A stretch of DNA of 64,000 nt from a virus: IMG/VR virus record IMGVR_UViG_3300049893_001984, positions 124,001-188,000 of that record. The stretch is one strand, 5' to 3'. Below, one piece after another: positions 39,792 through 48,580 of the stretch (position 1 is its first letter; each line of letters starts with the position of its first letter). The notes under the pieces were generated by a model. The model searched no databases and had not been told where the DNA came from. It saw only the letters and a program-made list of their open reading frames with translations. A program made the translations under genes and the position numbers.

Positions 39792-42464
39792 GGTGTTGTA
39801 ATCCGGGGGAACGTCTCCGCGTATTACCATGTCCCAGCATTCCTTCTTGATTACCCACCCATTGAAGTCTGGAGTGTCTATGCTCCAGCCTTTCGAGATG
39901 AACGTCTCTGTAGCGTTGTTGAAGTCCGGTACTGGGTACTTATTGGACGACAACGCAGTCTGAATGACGCCACGGTCGATCGCAACCAGGTTATTCTTAA
40001 TATCAATACAGAATGCGAACTTGTTGTTAGTACCATTCAGAATTGACGCTAAGAAGTACTTAACCTCGTTGTTAGTCACCATGACCTTACCAAGGCGCCG
40101 CAGGTTCTGACACATCTCCAGCAGAGAGAACCCATAGCAGACCGGCACACGAAGCATCTTCTTGGCCGGTTCGTACAGCTCCATCATGTCTTTCTTTATG
40201 TAGCTGCTATACCAGGTGATGAAGTCCTTAAGGATCAGCTGGACGGGGTGAGAACCTGGGTCCTGCTTTGGCCATCCTTTTTTCTGGTGGTGTGCCAGGT
40301 AGAACGCAATGTCGTCAAAACCAGGCAGCGGTTGAGTGCAAACCCTTGGCTGTGGAGCACTTACAATAAGCCAAGGTGAACCAACGGCCAAAGGCATGGC
40401 TTCCCACGTTTCACACCCAAGGAACACGTAGGGGGCGTTTGAGGCGTCGAACTGTCCCAGGAGGAACCCGCTCTGCGTGCTAAGGTAGATGGGGTACGTG
40501 TGCTTATTCAGCTTAGCATGTACCGCGCTCATCTCTGCCACGTGCCCACTTTTAAGAATTACACAATCCATCCCAGATGTTTTGGCTAGATGGTTAACCG
40601 CAACACGTGCACAGGAGCCATAACTGCCCGCAGCAGCTACTGGTATGTTAGGCATATCACGCAGGGGGGCCAATAGGTTGTAGATATAGCAAGCCGCCAA
40701 GGCAGCCCAGGCAGACCTTACAGGGCTGACTATATCTGATGGTCTTACTCCGCGCTTCTCGGGGATAGGGACCGTGGATGTCGGTACTCCTATATTGCAC
40801 ACATACTGGTTAGGCACTATCTCACCTTCCTGAATTGTGAATTTCTGGAAGTGAATGACCCCGTCAGGCGTGGCGCCTATCGAGGATGTCGTGGTCATAA
40901 CCTGGGGCGTGGAGAAGCTCTTGGCCAAGTAAGCAAACGATCCGCGCCACTTTGACATCGTTATAGGCATGCCAAGGCCAGCCTCAGATATCTTACGCCG
41001 TAGAAACGCCTCCGGGTCAGCTTCAATCTCTGTAACAGGTGCGGTAAAAGGAATCTTGTTACGCTTGAAGTGAATTTCGCCTTCCCAGTGGGTTACCAGC
41101 TGGGCTGTGTCGTTTATTTCCTTGTGGATCTTTATCACTGCATCGGACAACAGCTCCTCGGCGTTTGACTCCTTGGACATGAAATACCAGGCATTATCAC
41201 GTTCAAGTACGACACCCCGCCCGTACGACATGGACTTAACGGCACGTGAGTCGCAGAGGAAATGTTCTACTCTCTCCCGTAGAGAACGAGGGCAGGCTGC
41301 ACGTATATCTTCCTTTTCCTGGGGGGTAAATGCCAGGTTGGCAACCGCCTCCTTTATCTCCGACTCAGACAGCCTCCCGTCCGTGAGCCATTCACACAGG
41401 ACAATCCGCCAATCCTGGGCATGCTTCTGCATGATGTCAGTGAGATAGTTCAGCGAAACGGACGCCATGTATCTCTGAGGATTTTCGGCATCTGCATACT
41501 GATTCGGCTTTGTTGTTATCTTCGACCGGGGTACACGTCTTGCTTGGTCAAACGTCTTCCAGCTAAGTCCCCTGTTCCAAAATATAACATTGTCGGCATT
41601 AACTGATTGCCAGGCCAAAGCCGTATCATCAGTGTAAAGCACCAAAGGAAGGGGCTCATCCTCCTCGTAGAACCTCTTGCGGTGCATCAACATTGCCAAG
41701 GTAGGGTCGCTCGTGGCGTATACGTATTCTTGATGAGGACGTATACAGTCCAGCATAGCAAGACCACCTTCGCCTCCCTTACCGGCTCCAACTTCGCCAA
41801 GCTTGTGCATAATCATGGGCTCGTCACCGTTGTTGAACAGTCCAAATCCAACACTACGGCCTGGCACATCTTGAAAGTTCAAAACAAGGGCTGCACCCCA
41901 GGATTGCGGCAGTAAAGCCTTGTCTTTAAACCGCTTACATATAGGATTACGTAAATCGCCGCCGACAATCTTGGTGAGCAGGTTTTGCCGACCTATGCGC
42001 CAGCCTGACCACAAGTGGTTGTCCTGTATGAGTTTAAGTAAGGCGGCTGAGGGTTTTTCTAGGATTGCATTTTGTAGAGCTTTCCAGTGCCCCTTAGCAA
42101 AGTTACGAGGATCTACAAAGTTTTTGATGTACCGCTGAATATTATCAGAACTTAGCTCTTCTGCCGGGAAAGACACCAACGACAAGGCAGAAGCACGTTC
42201 TATTGCTTCAGGTATGGAAACATTACACATCTTGGCATATAGTTCACATGTATCGCCTGACCAGTCGCAGGCGAAACAGGTGAGCCAGCGGTTAAACCTG
42301 TTGGTGGTTGTGATAACGGGATCCATATAGATTGAGAAGCTTTCCTTGCCACAAAAAGGGCACGTGGTAAGTTCAGGCGTCCAACCTTTGATCTCAATAT
42401 TAGCCGTCGCTAGGATACGAGCTACGTTAAAGTGCCTGGACAAATCTCTTGGAGAATGACTCAT
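39777..42464 (-). CDS. 895-aa CHC2-type zinc protein, primase-like N-terminus
   Basis: Residues ~34-100 carry a primase-type zinc module: CPFCGKESFSIYM ... WLTCFACDWSGDTCELYAKM with the helix VSIPEAIERA, as in DnaG/CHC2 proteins. Residues ~240-290 (EYVYATSDPTLAMLMHRKR, LVLYTDDTALAW) look like a decayed TOPRIM with an Asp pair. The remaining ~600 residues have no P-loop I can find, although the layout resembles primase-helicase fusions. A true DnaG exists at 15.3 kb, so this is a second, divergent primase-like protein. The ATG at 42464 abuts the divergent ATG at 42465 (CATATG). Confidence 0.75.
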   Translation of the reverse strand: MSHSPRDLSRHFNVARILATANIEIKGWTPELTTCPFCGKESFSIYMDPVITTTNRFNRWLTCFACDWSGDTCELYAKMCNVSIPEAIERASALSLVSFPAEELSSDNIQRYIKNFVDPRNFAKGHWKALQNAILEKPSAALLKLIQDNHLWSGWRIGRQNLLTKIVGGDLRNPICKRFKDKALLPQSWGAALVLNFQDVPGRSVGFGLFNNGDEPMIMHKLGEVGAGKGGEGGLAMLDCIRPHQEYVYATSDPTLAMLMHRKRFYEEDEPLPLVLYTDDTALAWQSVNADNVIFWNRGLSWKTFDQARRVPRSKITTKPNQYADAENPQRYMASVSLNYLTDIMQKHAQDWRIVLCEWLTDGRLSESEIKEAVANLAFTPQEKEDIRAACPRSLRERVEHFLCDSRAVKSMSYGRGVVLERDNAWYFMSKESNAEELLSDAVIKIHKEINDTAQLVTHWEGEIHFKRNKIPFTAPVTEIEADPEAFLRRKISEAGLGMPITMSKWRGSFAYLAKSFSTPQVMTTTSSIGATPDGVIHFQKFTIQEGEIVPNQYVCNIGVPTSTVPIPEKRGVRPSDIVSPVRSAWAALAACYIYNLLAPLRDMPNIPVAAAGSYGSCARVAVNHLAKTSGMDCVILKSGHVAEMSAVHAKLNKHTYPIYLSTQSGFLLGQFDASNAPYVFLGCETWEAMPLAVGSPWLIVSAPQPRVCTQPLPGFDDIAFYLAHHQKKGWPKQDPGSHPVQLILKDFITWYSSYIKKDMMELYEPAKKMLRVPVCYGFSLLEMCQNLRRLGKVMVTNNEVKYFLASILNGTNNKFAFCIDIKNNLVAIDRGVIQTALSSNKYPVPDFNNATETFISKGWSIDTPDFNGWVIKKECWDMVIRGDVPPDYNTLETY

Positions 42465-43760
42465 ATGTCCGAACCTATTGACTTCCTATCGGACTCCAAC
42501 CAACAGCAGATGTACATGCTGGACAGGCTCTACGGTCTGCCGGAGTTCGTCAAGAATGCCGCTTTCGAAAGTACCGACGCGCTGACCGGTTTACCGGATT
42601 CTTCGTTTGCTGACCCACGGCGCCGTAAATTCCCGTGTCACACAAAAGCAGCCACGTGGCTGGCCAACGCGTACTTCCAGCAATCACGCGGTGCGTATCC
42701 TAAGGATGAAGCAACTTTCGTGCAAGGTCGGATCACTAAGTACGCATCCCACTGGAAGATCCAGAGCCTTGTCAACGCTTTCAACACAGTACATGCAAAA
42801 CTAGCCTCGGCAAACTCACCGGACCTTCAGGATAAGGACTATGCCTTGGTGGCAGTTACTGAAGATGGGCAAAAGGTTAGACGTATGCCCATTAACAACC
42901 CGGTGAACATTAAACACGCTGGAGAGTTCTTGTACGCCAATAGGGAGAAATACCCGTACAGCTGGCGTAAAACGGCTGCCCGTAACATTCTCAAAGCCGC
43001 CAGTGAGTGGGGTCATAAGGCCGCTGAAAACGACATCAGTGCGCAGTCTGAACTCATGTTCACTCGGTTTAATGATGATACGGCTGATTATCTGGAAAGG
43101 GCGTCTGGGTTTGGCATTACACATCCCCGTCGTGCAGCCGAGAAAATTGCATCAAGAGTTATGATGCTCGGCTCTAACCACAAAGATATCCAAACCAAGC
43201 TTGCGCACATTGCGACCACGCTTAAGGACATGGATATCGTAAAACCGGAACAGTTACAGAAACTGGCCGAGATTGTGGACCGCGTGGACATCCAGACCGG
43301 ACTTAACCACCACTATACCGATGGGGTGGACATGCCCGAAGACATTTTCTTCAGTGTCCTCGAGAAGGAAGCTGCAATGGCAGACCTTCAGCATGTTGTG
43401 CTTACTACGGGAACGGTCATTGACTTGATGGATCTGGCTGGTCTTCCTCTTAACAAGGTCGCCGAGATTATGGGCGATGAGTTTAAGGAAGCCGTTCAGT
43501 CTGAATCCGGCATGTACGTCGACCTTGAAAAGTTTGCAGAAGTTATCCCGACACTCCCGCGCTGTGACGCTGTTCTTCTTGAGAAGGCTCTTAAGGATGT
43601 GTCCGAAGAGCGTGAGGCTAACCATGGGATCAAACAGGCATTTAACCTTGACCTGTTGACTAAGGAAGCCATCACCGATTATCTTAAGAAGAAAGGTCAT
43701 AATGTCTTTGAGACCGACTATCAGCTCAACGTCCGCATGGAGACCAACCAACGTGCTTAA
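42465..43760 (+). CDS. Hypothetical protein, 431 aa
   Basis: Not recognised. A soluble, mostly helical protein with even charge. ATG 42465 (MSEPIDFLS) has GGAG 10 bases upstream, lying inside the divergent primase-like gene. It is the first of three overlapping plus-strand genes closed by a plus-strand terminator at 45170. Size and separate strand are compatible with a virion-associated or head-maturation protein, without motif evidence. Confidence 0.65.
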   Translation: MSEPIDFLSDSNQQQMYMLDRLYGLPEFVKNAAFESTDALTGLPDSSFADPRRRKFPCHTKAATWLANAYFQQSRGAYPKDEATFVQGRITKYASHWKIQSLVNAFNTVHAKLASANSPDLQDKDYALVAVTEDGQKVRRMPINNPVNIKHAGEFLYANREKYPYSWRKTAARNILKAASEWGHKAAENDISAQSELMFTRFNDDTADYLERASGFGITHPRRAAEKIASRVMMLGSNHKDIQTKLAHIATTLKDMDIVKPEQLQKLAEIVDRVDIQTGLNHHYTDGVDMPEDIFFSVLEKEAAMADLQHVVLTTGTVIDLMDLAGLPLNKVAEIMGDEFKEAVQSESGMYVDLEKFAEVIPTLPRCDAVLLEKALKDVSEEREANHGIKQAFNLDLLTKEAITDYLKKKGHNVFETDYQLNVRMETNQRA

Positions 43761-44367
43761 ATCCGCTAGCCTGATAGGGTTCGAGATGGCGGTTATGCAG
43801 TCTGAGCTTCCTGACGAGGATAAAGAGAATATCCTCGTCAAACGAGCTAACATACTGTATGACGCAGCTGAATCGCTAGGAAAGAAGGTTCAAACCGGTC
43901 TTGGCGATACTTTTTTGGCAAACTTAACAGGAATGCGTTCAAAGCTGGACGCAGTTGACCCAAACTGGGCTACGAACAAAGCACCGTCCGCAGCTCTTAA
44001 AACCCTTTTAGACTCGCACCATAGACGACTAGGCGGAGGGGCTGCCGGTCTAGCCGCAGCGGCTACAGCCGGGATTGCTGCACTAGTACTTTCAGGGCAT
44101 GGCAATGTTGGTGACCAGGAAGATTTTTACCCGAGCGGTGGTCCCGAAGGAAAGGGTAAGGCTGATACCGCGCAACAACCCTCTGCGCCCGCTATGCAGC
44201 AGATGAACCCGATGATGATGAATCCCATGATGAACCCCATGATGAACCCCATGATGGGGCAGGGGATGAACCCCATGATGGGTGGAATGCCTAGACCCCT
44301 TCCTCTGGGGATGGGTACACCATATATTGGGTCTGACGGACGAGTTCACCACCACAGGTACTTCTAA
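43753..44367 (+). CDS. Hypothetical protein with MNPMM repeat tail
   Basis: 204 aa. GTG 43753 overlaps the upstream stop by 8 bases with GGAG upstream; an ATG at 43702 with AAAGG is an alternative, but it would overlap by 59 bases. A helical N-terminal half is followed by a hydrophobic, alanine-rich segment (GAAGLAAAATAGIAALVLSG) that may be a membrane or fusion-like helix. Then comes a disordered region with about five MNPMM units and a final HHH. Met/Pro-rich tails like this are unusual. The next gene starts within its stop (TAATG). Confidence 0.65.
   Translation: MLKSASLIGFEMAVMQSELPDEDKENILVKRANILYDAAESLGKKVQTGLGDTFLANLTGMRSKLDAVDPNWATNKAPSAALKTLLDSHHRRLGGGAAGLAAAATAGIAALVLSGHGNVGDQEDFYPSGGPEGKGKADTAQQPSAPAMQQMNPMMMNPMMNPMMNPMMGQGMNPMMGGMPRPLPLGMGTPYIGSDGRVHHHRYF
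44205..44285 (+). repeat. Tandem MNPMM-coding repeat
   Basis: About five near-identical 12-15-base units (ATGAACCCCATGATG-like) encode the Met/Asn/Pro tail of the 204-residue protein. Unit-length variation by slippage is expected. The repeats stay in frame. Confidence 0.8.
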
Positions 44368-45119
44368 TGCGTCAAGAGAACATTGCCGTAGGTAAGGTGC
44401 TAAGCGACCCATCCACATTTGGGTCTGCTATTGTTGTTGCCATGTGTGACGCCTGGGGCACTGAATGGTTTGACTGGGAAGGTCAAACCATTCGTATGGA
44501 GGCGCATGCCACGTGGGGGTCCGAAATACCTGAAGTTAACATGAACAAGGTACACGCGCTCCTTGCTGTGCTAACTACAAATCAGTTTCAGCGCAACCTT
44601 CACTGTTTCGTCCATGTTTGTAACGCCCTTAACGGGCATGGAAACAACTTCGATACGGTTGACCGTGTGAACACATCGGAGATATGCTGGGCTATAGCGG
44701 AAGTAGCACTCATCGACCCTGATGCGGTTGCCAAGAACAAGTTCGATCATGACATAGTTACTTACATAAAGCAGACGATGACTGAAGATGGGTTTCACAA
44801 GTCTCCCCGTATCCTCTCTCCATATATTAATATAGAGGAGGATACCGAGGGACTTGAGCAGAGCCTTAGTGCAGACGGTATAGACTTCTCCGCCTTCTGG
44901 CGTGATCAAGAAGAAAAGCGGATGGAGGTTGACAGTTACGTTAGAGACAACCTTAACCTTCTGTTTCAGCAGGTTGCTTCTCTTCCTCTGCACAACGCTG
45001 TCGAAGGGTTCGAGCAAGATTTGCCTTCGAAACTTCAAAGAGCTTTGGCAGATTCACGGCGAGCGACAGAAGCGGATTCGGAGGGAGCTCCGAAGAAACC
45101 ATTTCAAGGATATCGATAA
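44367..45119 (+). CDS. Hypothetical protein, 250 aa
   Basis: Not recognised. Soluble alpha-rich protein with an N-terminal globular part (FGSAIVVAMCDAWGTEWFDWEG) and a charged, helical C-terminus. The start overlaps the previous stop (TAATG). The last 167 bases overlap a convergent minus-strand gene, and a strong plus-strand terminator follows at 45170. Confidence 0.65.
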   Translation: MRQENIAVGKVLSDPSTFGSAIVVAMCDAWGTEWFDWEGQTIRMEAHATWGSEIPEVNMNKVHALLAVLTTNQFQRNLHCFVHVCNALNGHGNNFDTVDRVNTSEICWAIAEVALIDPDAVAKNKFDHDIVTYIKQTMTEDGFHKSPRILSPYINIEEDTEGLEQSLSADGIDFSAFWRDQEEKRMEVDSYVRDNLNLLFQQVASLPLHNAVEGFEQDLPSKLQRALADSRRATEADSEGAPKKPFQGYR

Positions 45120-45435
45120 CACATTCATGCTCAGGCATGATTGTTACATACCTATTATCCAGGATTTGGAGAGAAGCCCCCCTTACGGGGCTTCTCTTTT
45201 TGTAAGCCTCCTCGTACTCACTTGAGAGCTTTTTGATAGGTTTCCACTGCATAAACAAAGCGAATGTAACCTTTGATTCACTGAATCCGACATCACGAAG
45301 TATTTTCATGATGCAGGCCAGCAAAAGATCACAGTCGTTGAACTCAGTTGGTACGACACCGCTGCAAAACCTGAGTAAGGTCCGTATGTCCTTGGGTTCG
45401 ACACCCGAAGCCTTACTCAGGGTGGTTATGTCCAT
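44953..45435 (-). CDS. Hypothetical protein, 160 aa, overlapping convergently
   Basis: Not recognised. ATG 45435 (MDITTLSKASGVE) has AAAGGA upstream. Helical protein with a possible N-terminal HTH-like segment (LSKASGVEPKDIRTLLRFC). Its last 167 bases overlap the convergent 250-residue gene and its middle contains that operon's terminator, so both strands are under coding and RNA constraint. The sequence reads like a real protein throughout. Confidence 0.6.
   Translation of the reverse strand: MDITTLSKASGVEPKDIRTLLRFCSGVVPTEFNDCDLLLACIMKILRDVGFSESKVTFALFMQWKPIKKLSSEYEEAYKKRSPVRGASLQILDNRYVTIMPEHECVIDILEMVSSELPPNPLLSLAVNLPKLFEVSKANLARTLRQRCAEEEKQPAETEG
45170..45201 (+). terminator. Rho-independent terminator (plus strand)
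   Basis: An 11-bp perfect stem AGAGAAGCCCC / GGGGCTTCTCT with a 6-base loop, followed by TTTT. It ends the three-gene plus operon and lies inside the coding region of the convergent minus gene. Confidence 0.85.
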
Positions 45436-45436
45436 A

Positions 45437-45724
45437 CTAAATTCCTTTCGTAAGCCGGAAGGTGTTCCGGTATGCAGTGACCGACTCTTTCTTACTATTC
45501 CCATCTTTAATCAACTTTTCCTCGCTGACCTGTTCCCCGTCTTTACCAACTGGGTAAGGTCCGCCGTATGTCTCAACACCAGCCGAGTGCATGTTGTGCT
45601 CCACACGAGCAGCATATGCCAACTTTCTTGCTGCGTATGACATGACCTCAGGCAATGTGTCCCCTTCCACGGTAATCAACATCTCCCTATCAAGGGGTTC
45701 TGCTTTTACAACTCTTAGTGCCAT
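45437..45724 (-). CDS. Hypothetical protein, 95 aa
   Basis: Not recognised. Small alpha/beta protein opening with strands (LRVVKAEPLDREMLITVEGD) and a helix (LPEVMSYAARKLAYAA). SD AGGAG before ATG 45724. It ends 1 base before the next gene's start. Confidence 0.6.
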   Translation of the reverse strand: MALRVVKAEPLDREMLITVEGDTLPEVMSYAARKLAYAARVEHNMHSAGVETYGGPYPVGKDGEQVSEEKLIKDGNSKKESVTAYRNTFRLTKGI

Positions 45725-45784
45725 TCTTCTTCTCCTATAGAGCCTGGCGGTAGTTTATACGTAGAAGTTTGTAGTGCAACAGCA

Positions 45785-45898
45785 CTAAAACAAGCTGAAC
45801 CCACCATAGAAGAGGATACGGTAGGCGCATGCTGCGAAAAACAAACCAAGGCCTATCCAAACACAACCTAAAAACTCGTTATCACCAGTTTGCTTCAC
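45785..45898 (-). CDS. Small membrane protein, 37 aa
   Basis: A short frame: GTG 45898 with AAGGAG 5 bases upstream, the SD overlapping the end of the preceding HAD gene (AAAAAGGAGTGA). It encodes a single hydrophobic helix (LGCVWIGLGLFFAACAYRILF) between a polar start and a short tail. Tight coupling and clean membrane character support a real small gene; function unknown. Confidence 0.55.
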   Translation of the reverse strand: MKQTGDNEFLGCVWIGLGLFFAACAYRILFYGGFSLF

Positions 45899-45900
45899 AT

Positions 45901-46236
45901 TCACTCCTTTTTAATCGGTGGGGTTAATCTCCTACCTGTGTTACGCTCGACGGTTACAGCTCTGTCGTCCCAAAGCTCCACCATGTCATAATCCTTGCAG
46001 GAGGTCACCTCCAGCTCCTTACCGATATGTTTCGTGCACCACTGCCGTATGTTATACTGCTCCGTGTGCCATTGCTTACTGGAGAGGCGCGCAGTAAAAA
46101 TACGCACCTCTATGCCCCTGGACAACCACATCTTAACGCGGTCGACCATTTCTTTCACAGGTGGCCCTATCCCGAACTCCTCTTCCTTTGTGTCGTCTGC
46201 CAACGTCCCATCCAAGTCAACTCCAACCCATCCCAT
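45901..46236 (-). CDS. HAD-like phosphatase domain protein, 111 aa
   Basis: Motif I VGVDLDGTLADD (Asp, +2 Asp) near the N-terminus and IFTARLSS for motif II. The C-terminal SCKDYDMVELWDDRAV supplies the Lys and the acidic pair. No cap domain, so it is a minimal HAD phosphohydrolase of the kind common in phages. ATG 46236 has GGAGG at 5 bases; the GTG five codons earlier is less well placed. Substrate not predictable. Confidence 0.78.
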   Translation of the reverse strand: MGWVGVDLDGTLADDTKEEEFGIGPPVKEMVDRVKMWLSRGIEVRIFTARLSSKQWHTEQYNIRQWCTKHIGKELEVTSCKDYDMVELWDDRAVTVERNTGRRLTPPIKKE

Positions 46237-46247
46237 GATCACCTCCG

Positions 46248-46592
46248 TCACGGTACTAACTCTTGAATGACACCAGGCATTACATCCAACCTCAGCGTTA
46301 CACTGGACCTGTAATACAGGTACGCATCATTACGAGACAACTCTTGAGCCAAAAAAGATCCGTCCAGCAATTGGTACATCCCCCAGAATTTGTAGCTTTT
46401 TGGCAAATCATTTGTAGCGGGTACAGATGAAAACCAAATTGGGTATTGTATAAACAACTCTGGGCTGACTTCACACTCTTCAGGCTTCCGGATTCGTCCG
46501 AGTGTGTAAACTTTCTCACCGGCGCTAGGTAGTAATCGACGCGAGTTCCACCTAACGATTGGTGCTGTAAACGATCTTTTCGCTCGTGCCAT
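46248..46592 (-). CDS. Hypothetical protein ending in QELVP
   Basis: 114 aa, not recognised. N-terminal basic stretch (ARAKRSFTAPIVRWNSRRLLP), then a mixed domain with aromatic-rich WFSSVPATN and FWGMYQLL. It ends in ELVP, the recurring terminal peptide of this region. It lies 11 bases before the HAD-like start. Confidence 0.6.
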   Translation of the reverse strand: MARAKRSFTAPIVRWNSRRLLPSAGEKVYTLGRIRKPEECEVSPELFIQYPIWFSSVPATNDLPKSYKFWGMYQLLDGSFLAQELSRNDAYLYYRSSVTLRLDVMPGVIQELVP

Positions 46593-46650
46593 TTATTTTT
46601 CCCTGTGTTGGTTTTACGAACTACGATTGTTAACACCCTAGGCTAATGAC

Positions 46651-47145
46651 CTAGCCATGAATACGCGCATACATATCGTCATCAGCTCCTCGTCCCAGCT
46701 TATTTAAAAGATCACCGATCCTGTAATGCAGTAAACGTATGCAGGTTTCCTTGTACATATGTGACTTCCCTTTAATCTTTTCGTTCATGCTAATAATTGC
46801 GGGGTACCCACAAAAAGTACAACAAACAATAAACTCATAGTCTGCTATGTTAGCCTGAGTAGAGGGGCGCTCTGTAAAAACTAAGCACCTCTCGTACTCG
46901 CGGTTTGACTCTTTACGGATACGAAGCTCATTTCGGAGTTCTTCTGCATACGACGAATTTCCATCACTTTCAAAACTCTTGCTGGTGATGGCCGCATGTA
47001 CAGCAACCTTTTTCAAGTCGATATATATTGAGTCGGAACAGGCCTCTGGAATATCTTCATTTGGTTTTTCACATTTTTCACAAAGAACTGGATCTTTGGT
47101 ACATTCAGAGTCTCCTTCGCACCATGACACGCCATTTTTGCACAT
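46651..47145 (-). CDS. Hypothetical cysteine-rich protein, 164 aa
   Basis: Not recognised. The N-terminal 36 residues hold six cysteines (CKNGVSWCEGDSEC, CEKCEKP), with another pair CCTFC near residue 107. Likely zinc-bound. The middle is a charged helix (SSYAEELRNELRIRKESNREYE). SD AAGGAG. No catalytic motif seen. Confidence 0.6.
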   Translation of the reverse strand: MCKNGVSWCEGDSECTKDPVLCEKCEKPNEDIPEACSDSIYIDLKKVAVHAAITSKSFESDGNSSYAEELRNELRIRKESNREYERCLVFTERPSTQANIADYEFIVCCTFCGYPAIISMNEKIKGKSHMYKETCIRLLHYRIGDLLNKLGRGADDDMYARIHG

Positions 47146-47155
47146 TAGACACTCC

Positions 47156-47296
47156 TTAAAAAACGTGCTGCACTATCCAAATAACAACACGTATGAAGAG
47201 CCAAAACAGTGCGCATGCACCCACACACGCAAGAAGGAACATTATAATTAAATCTCTGAGACACCCCTGAGCGTCTTTTTCTGTAAAAGGGACCAT
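47156..47296 (-). CDS. Small membrane protein, 46 aa
   Basis: ATG 47296 with GGGAG 5 bases upstream, 1 base after the previous stop. A short polar start then two hydrophobic stretches (LIIMFLLACVGACALFWLFI, VVIWIVQHVF). Function unknown. The frame to 47377 would begin inside the upstream gene. Confidence 0.55.
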   Translation of the reverse strand: MVPFTEKDAQGCLRDLIIMFLLACVGACALFWLFIRVVIWIVQHVF

Positions 47297-47297
47297 A

Positions 47298-47558
47298 TTA
47301 ACTCCCAAGCCAGCTGAGAACGCAGCAGACAAAAATGCCGACAGCAAACCCGCACCAAAAGTAGAATGCTGGTTCAAGCTTTTGCATGTTTAAAGCAGCT
47401 TTCAAGTGCTTGTCGTGAATGCGGTTAAGATCTTCAAGAGACCGAATCCACCTGTTGTTGCAATCCTCATACTCCTTAAGGAGAAGCTCAAACGATTTCT
47501 TTAACTGTTTTTTCTCCTCATCGTCGTCGTCGTTATTTGCTTTTTGTATCTCAAACAC
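47298..47558 (-). CDS. Coiled-coil protein with C-terminal membrane helix, 86 aa
   Basis: GTG 47558 with GGGAGG at 7 bases is chosen; the longer frame is unsupported. Acidic start (NNDDDDEEKK), coiled coil (LKKSFELLLKEYEDCNNRW), then a single membrane helix near the end (FWCGFAVGIFVCCVLSWLG). A tail-anchored inner-membrane protein, paired with the 46-residue membrane protein. Candidate for membrane remodelling, exclusion or lysis control; undetermined. Confidence 0.6.
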   Translation of the reverse strand: MFEIQKANNDDDDEEKKQLKKSFELLLKEYEDCNNRWIRSLEDLNRIHDKHLKAALNMQKLEPAFYFWCGFAVGIFVCCVLSWLGS

Positions 47559-47571
47559 GCCATTTCCTCCC

Positions 47572-48180
47572 TTAAGCCAAAGACAATTTCCAAACCCAAG
47601 GATCCTCATCCCACTGCATCCACTCAATCTTTGTTTTGAGGTCCCACATGGCAGCGAACTGACAGATACGTTGACCAGGCCCACTACAACCCTCTGCGAA
47701 CGCATCCTCCTCCGTAATACTCTGGAGGCGTTCGACAGCTATTGCTACAACGGTTGTATGTGGCATGTAAGGGATAAAGTCATTTGGAATGGTCTTTCCG
47801 TTCCTTATTCTCCCCGCCCAGTCAGGAGGTAAGCTTGACTGACCGGCATGCCATATTTTCGAACCAATCTCAGCGATGCGCAGGCCTGAATCTGATATCT
47901 TGTCAAAAGATTTGTCAACCGCCCAAGCCGTTCGGATCAGTAGTTTTCTGTTCAACCTGTACGGGCACACTGCTGTGTGCCAGTTTTTACTGGCATCAGG
48001 AGACCCTATCCGATCTAGGTCCCCGACTGTTGACCAATGTAAAACCCCGCCGATCGGGTCAAATGTGTAAGACCCCTTCGGATCTACTTTGGGTATTATT
48101 ACGCGCCGAAGCTGTGTCTTTTCGCCGTTTGAAATCGCCAGCGCCTCTGACCTGCTTGCAAAAATTGAATTTAAAGCCAT
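47572..48180 (-). CDS. ASCH-like phage protein, 202 aa
   Basis: Resembles the widespread phage protein with an ASCH/PUA-like fold. The sequence runs from SEALAISNGEKTQLRR through LLIRTAWAVDKS and FIPYMPHTTVVAIAVERLQSITEEDAFAEG, which match the family's 'RPGD..WVRE', 'MPRWA.R' and 'E.L..I.EEDA..EG' positions. ASCH domains bind RNA or nucleotides. ATG 48180 with GGAGG is chosen over 48213. The role in the phage cycle is unknown. Confidence 0.68.
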   Translation of the reverse strand: MALNSIFASRSEALAISNGEKTQLRRVIIPKVDPKGSYTFDPIGGVLHWSTVGDLDRIGSPDASKNWHTAVCPYRLNRKLLIRTAWAVDKSFDKISDSGLRIAEIGSKIWHAGQSSLPPDWAGRIRNGKTIPNDFIPYMPHTTVVAIAVERLQSITEEDAFAEGCSGPGQRICQFAAMWDLKTKIEWMQWDEDPWVWKLSLA

Positions 48181-48193
48181 CCTATTTCCTCCA

Positions 48194-48571
48194 TCAAGGA
48201 ACAAAGTTTTCACTGACTAGAACTTCAAAAAGTTCTCTGAGCTTTTCCGGCGGCAGAAGTGCATCCGAGGGACTTAAAAAAACAAGCTTCCCATTTCCAA
48301 ACAAGAAATATACTCTTTTAGAGTAGTTAAAACTGGCCATAAACAACTGCACTTTGTCCTGCGGGTGTATAAGTACGCTTAAAGATCCACCTGGGCTCAA
48401 TGAGCTCTTTGGTTCACAATCACCCACCTTAGTTAATATTGGGTCGCAGTACGCGTTGAACTTATTGACCATCCCCACGCTTATTTGTACTGCAGCGTTG
48501 CTACTATTACTGAAGGCAACGATACAGTTAAGCTTTGCCGTCAGGTACACCGACAATTCGCTGCTAGCCAT
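48194..48571 (-). CDS. Hypothetical protein ending in ENFVP
   Basis: 125 aa, not recognised. Beta-rich soluble protein (LTAKLNCIVAFSNSSNAAVQISVGM; VYFLFGNGKLVFL) with a C-terminal helix. Ends ENFVP, a variant of the recurring terminal peptide in which Asn lies between Glu and Phe. SD AAGGAGG. Confidence 0.6.
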   Translation of the reverse strand: MASSELSVYLTAKLNCIVAFSNSSNAAVQISVGMVNKFNAYCDPILTKVGDCEPKSSLSPGGSLSVLIHPQDKVQLFMASFNYSKRVYFLFGNGKLVFLSPSDALLPPEKLRELFEVLVSENFVP

Positions 48572-48580
48572 ATCCCTCCT

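Noticed and set aside
46298-46636. Minus-strand 112-residue frame overlapping 46248-46592
   Set aside because: Shadow frame; the 46248 frame has the better protein and the shared ELVP end.
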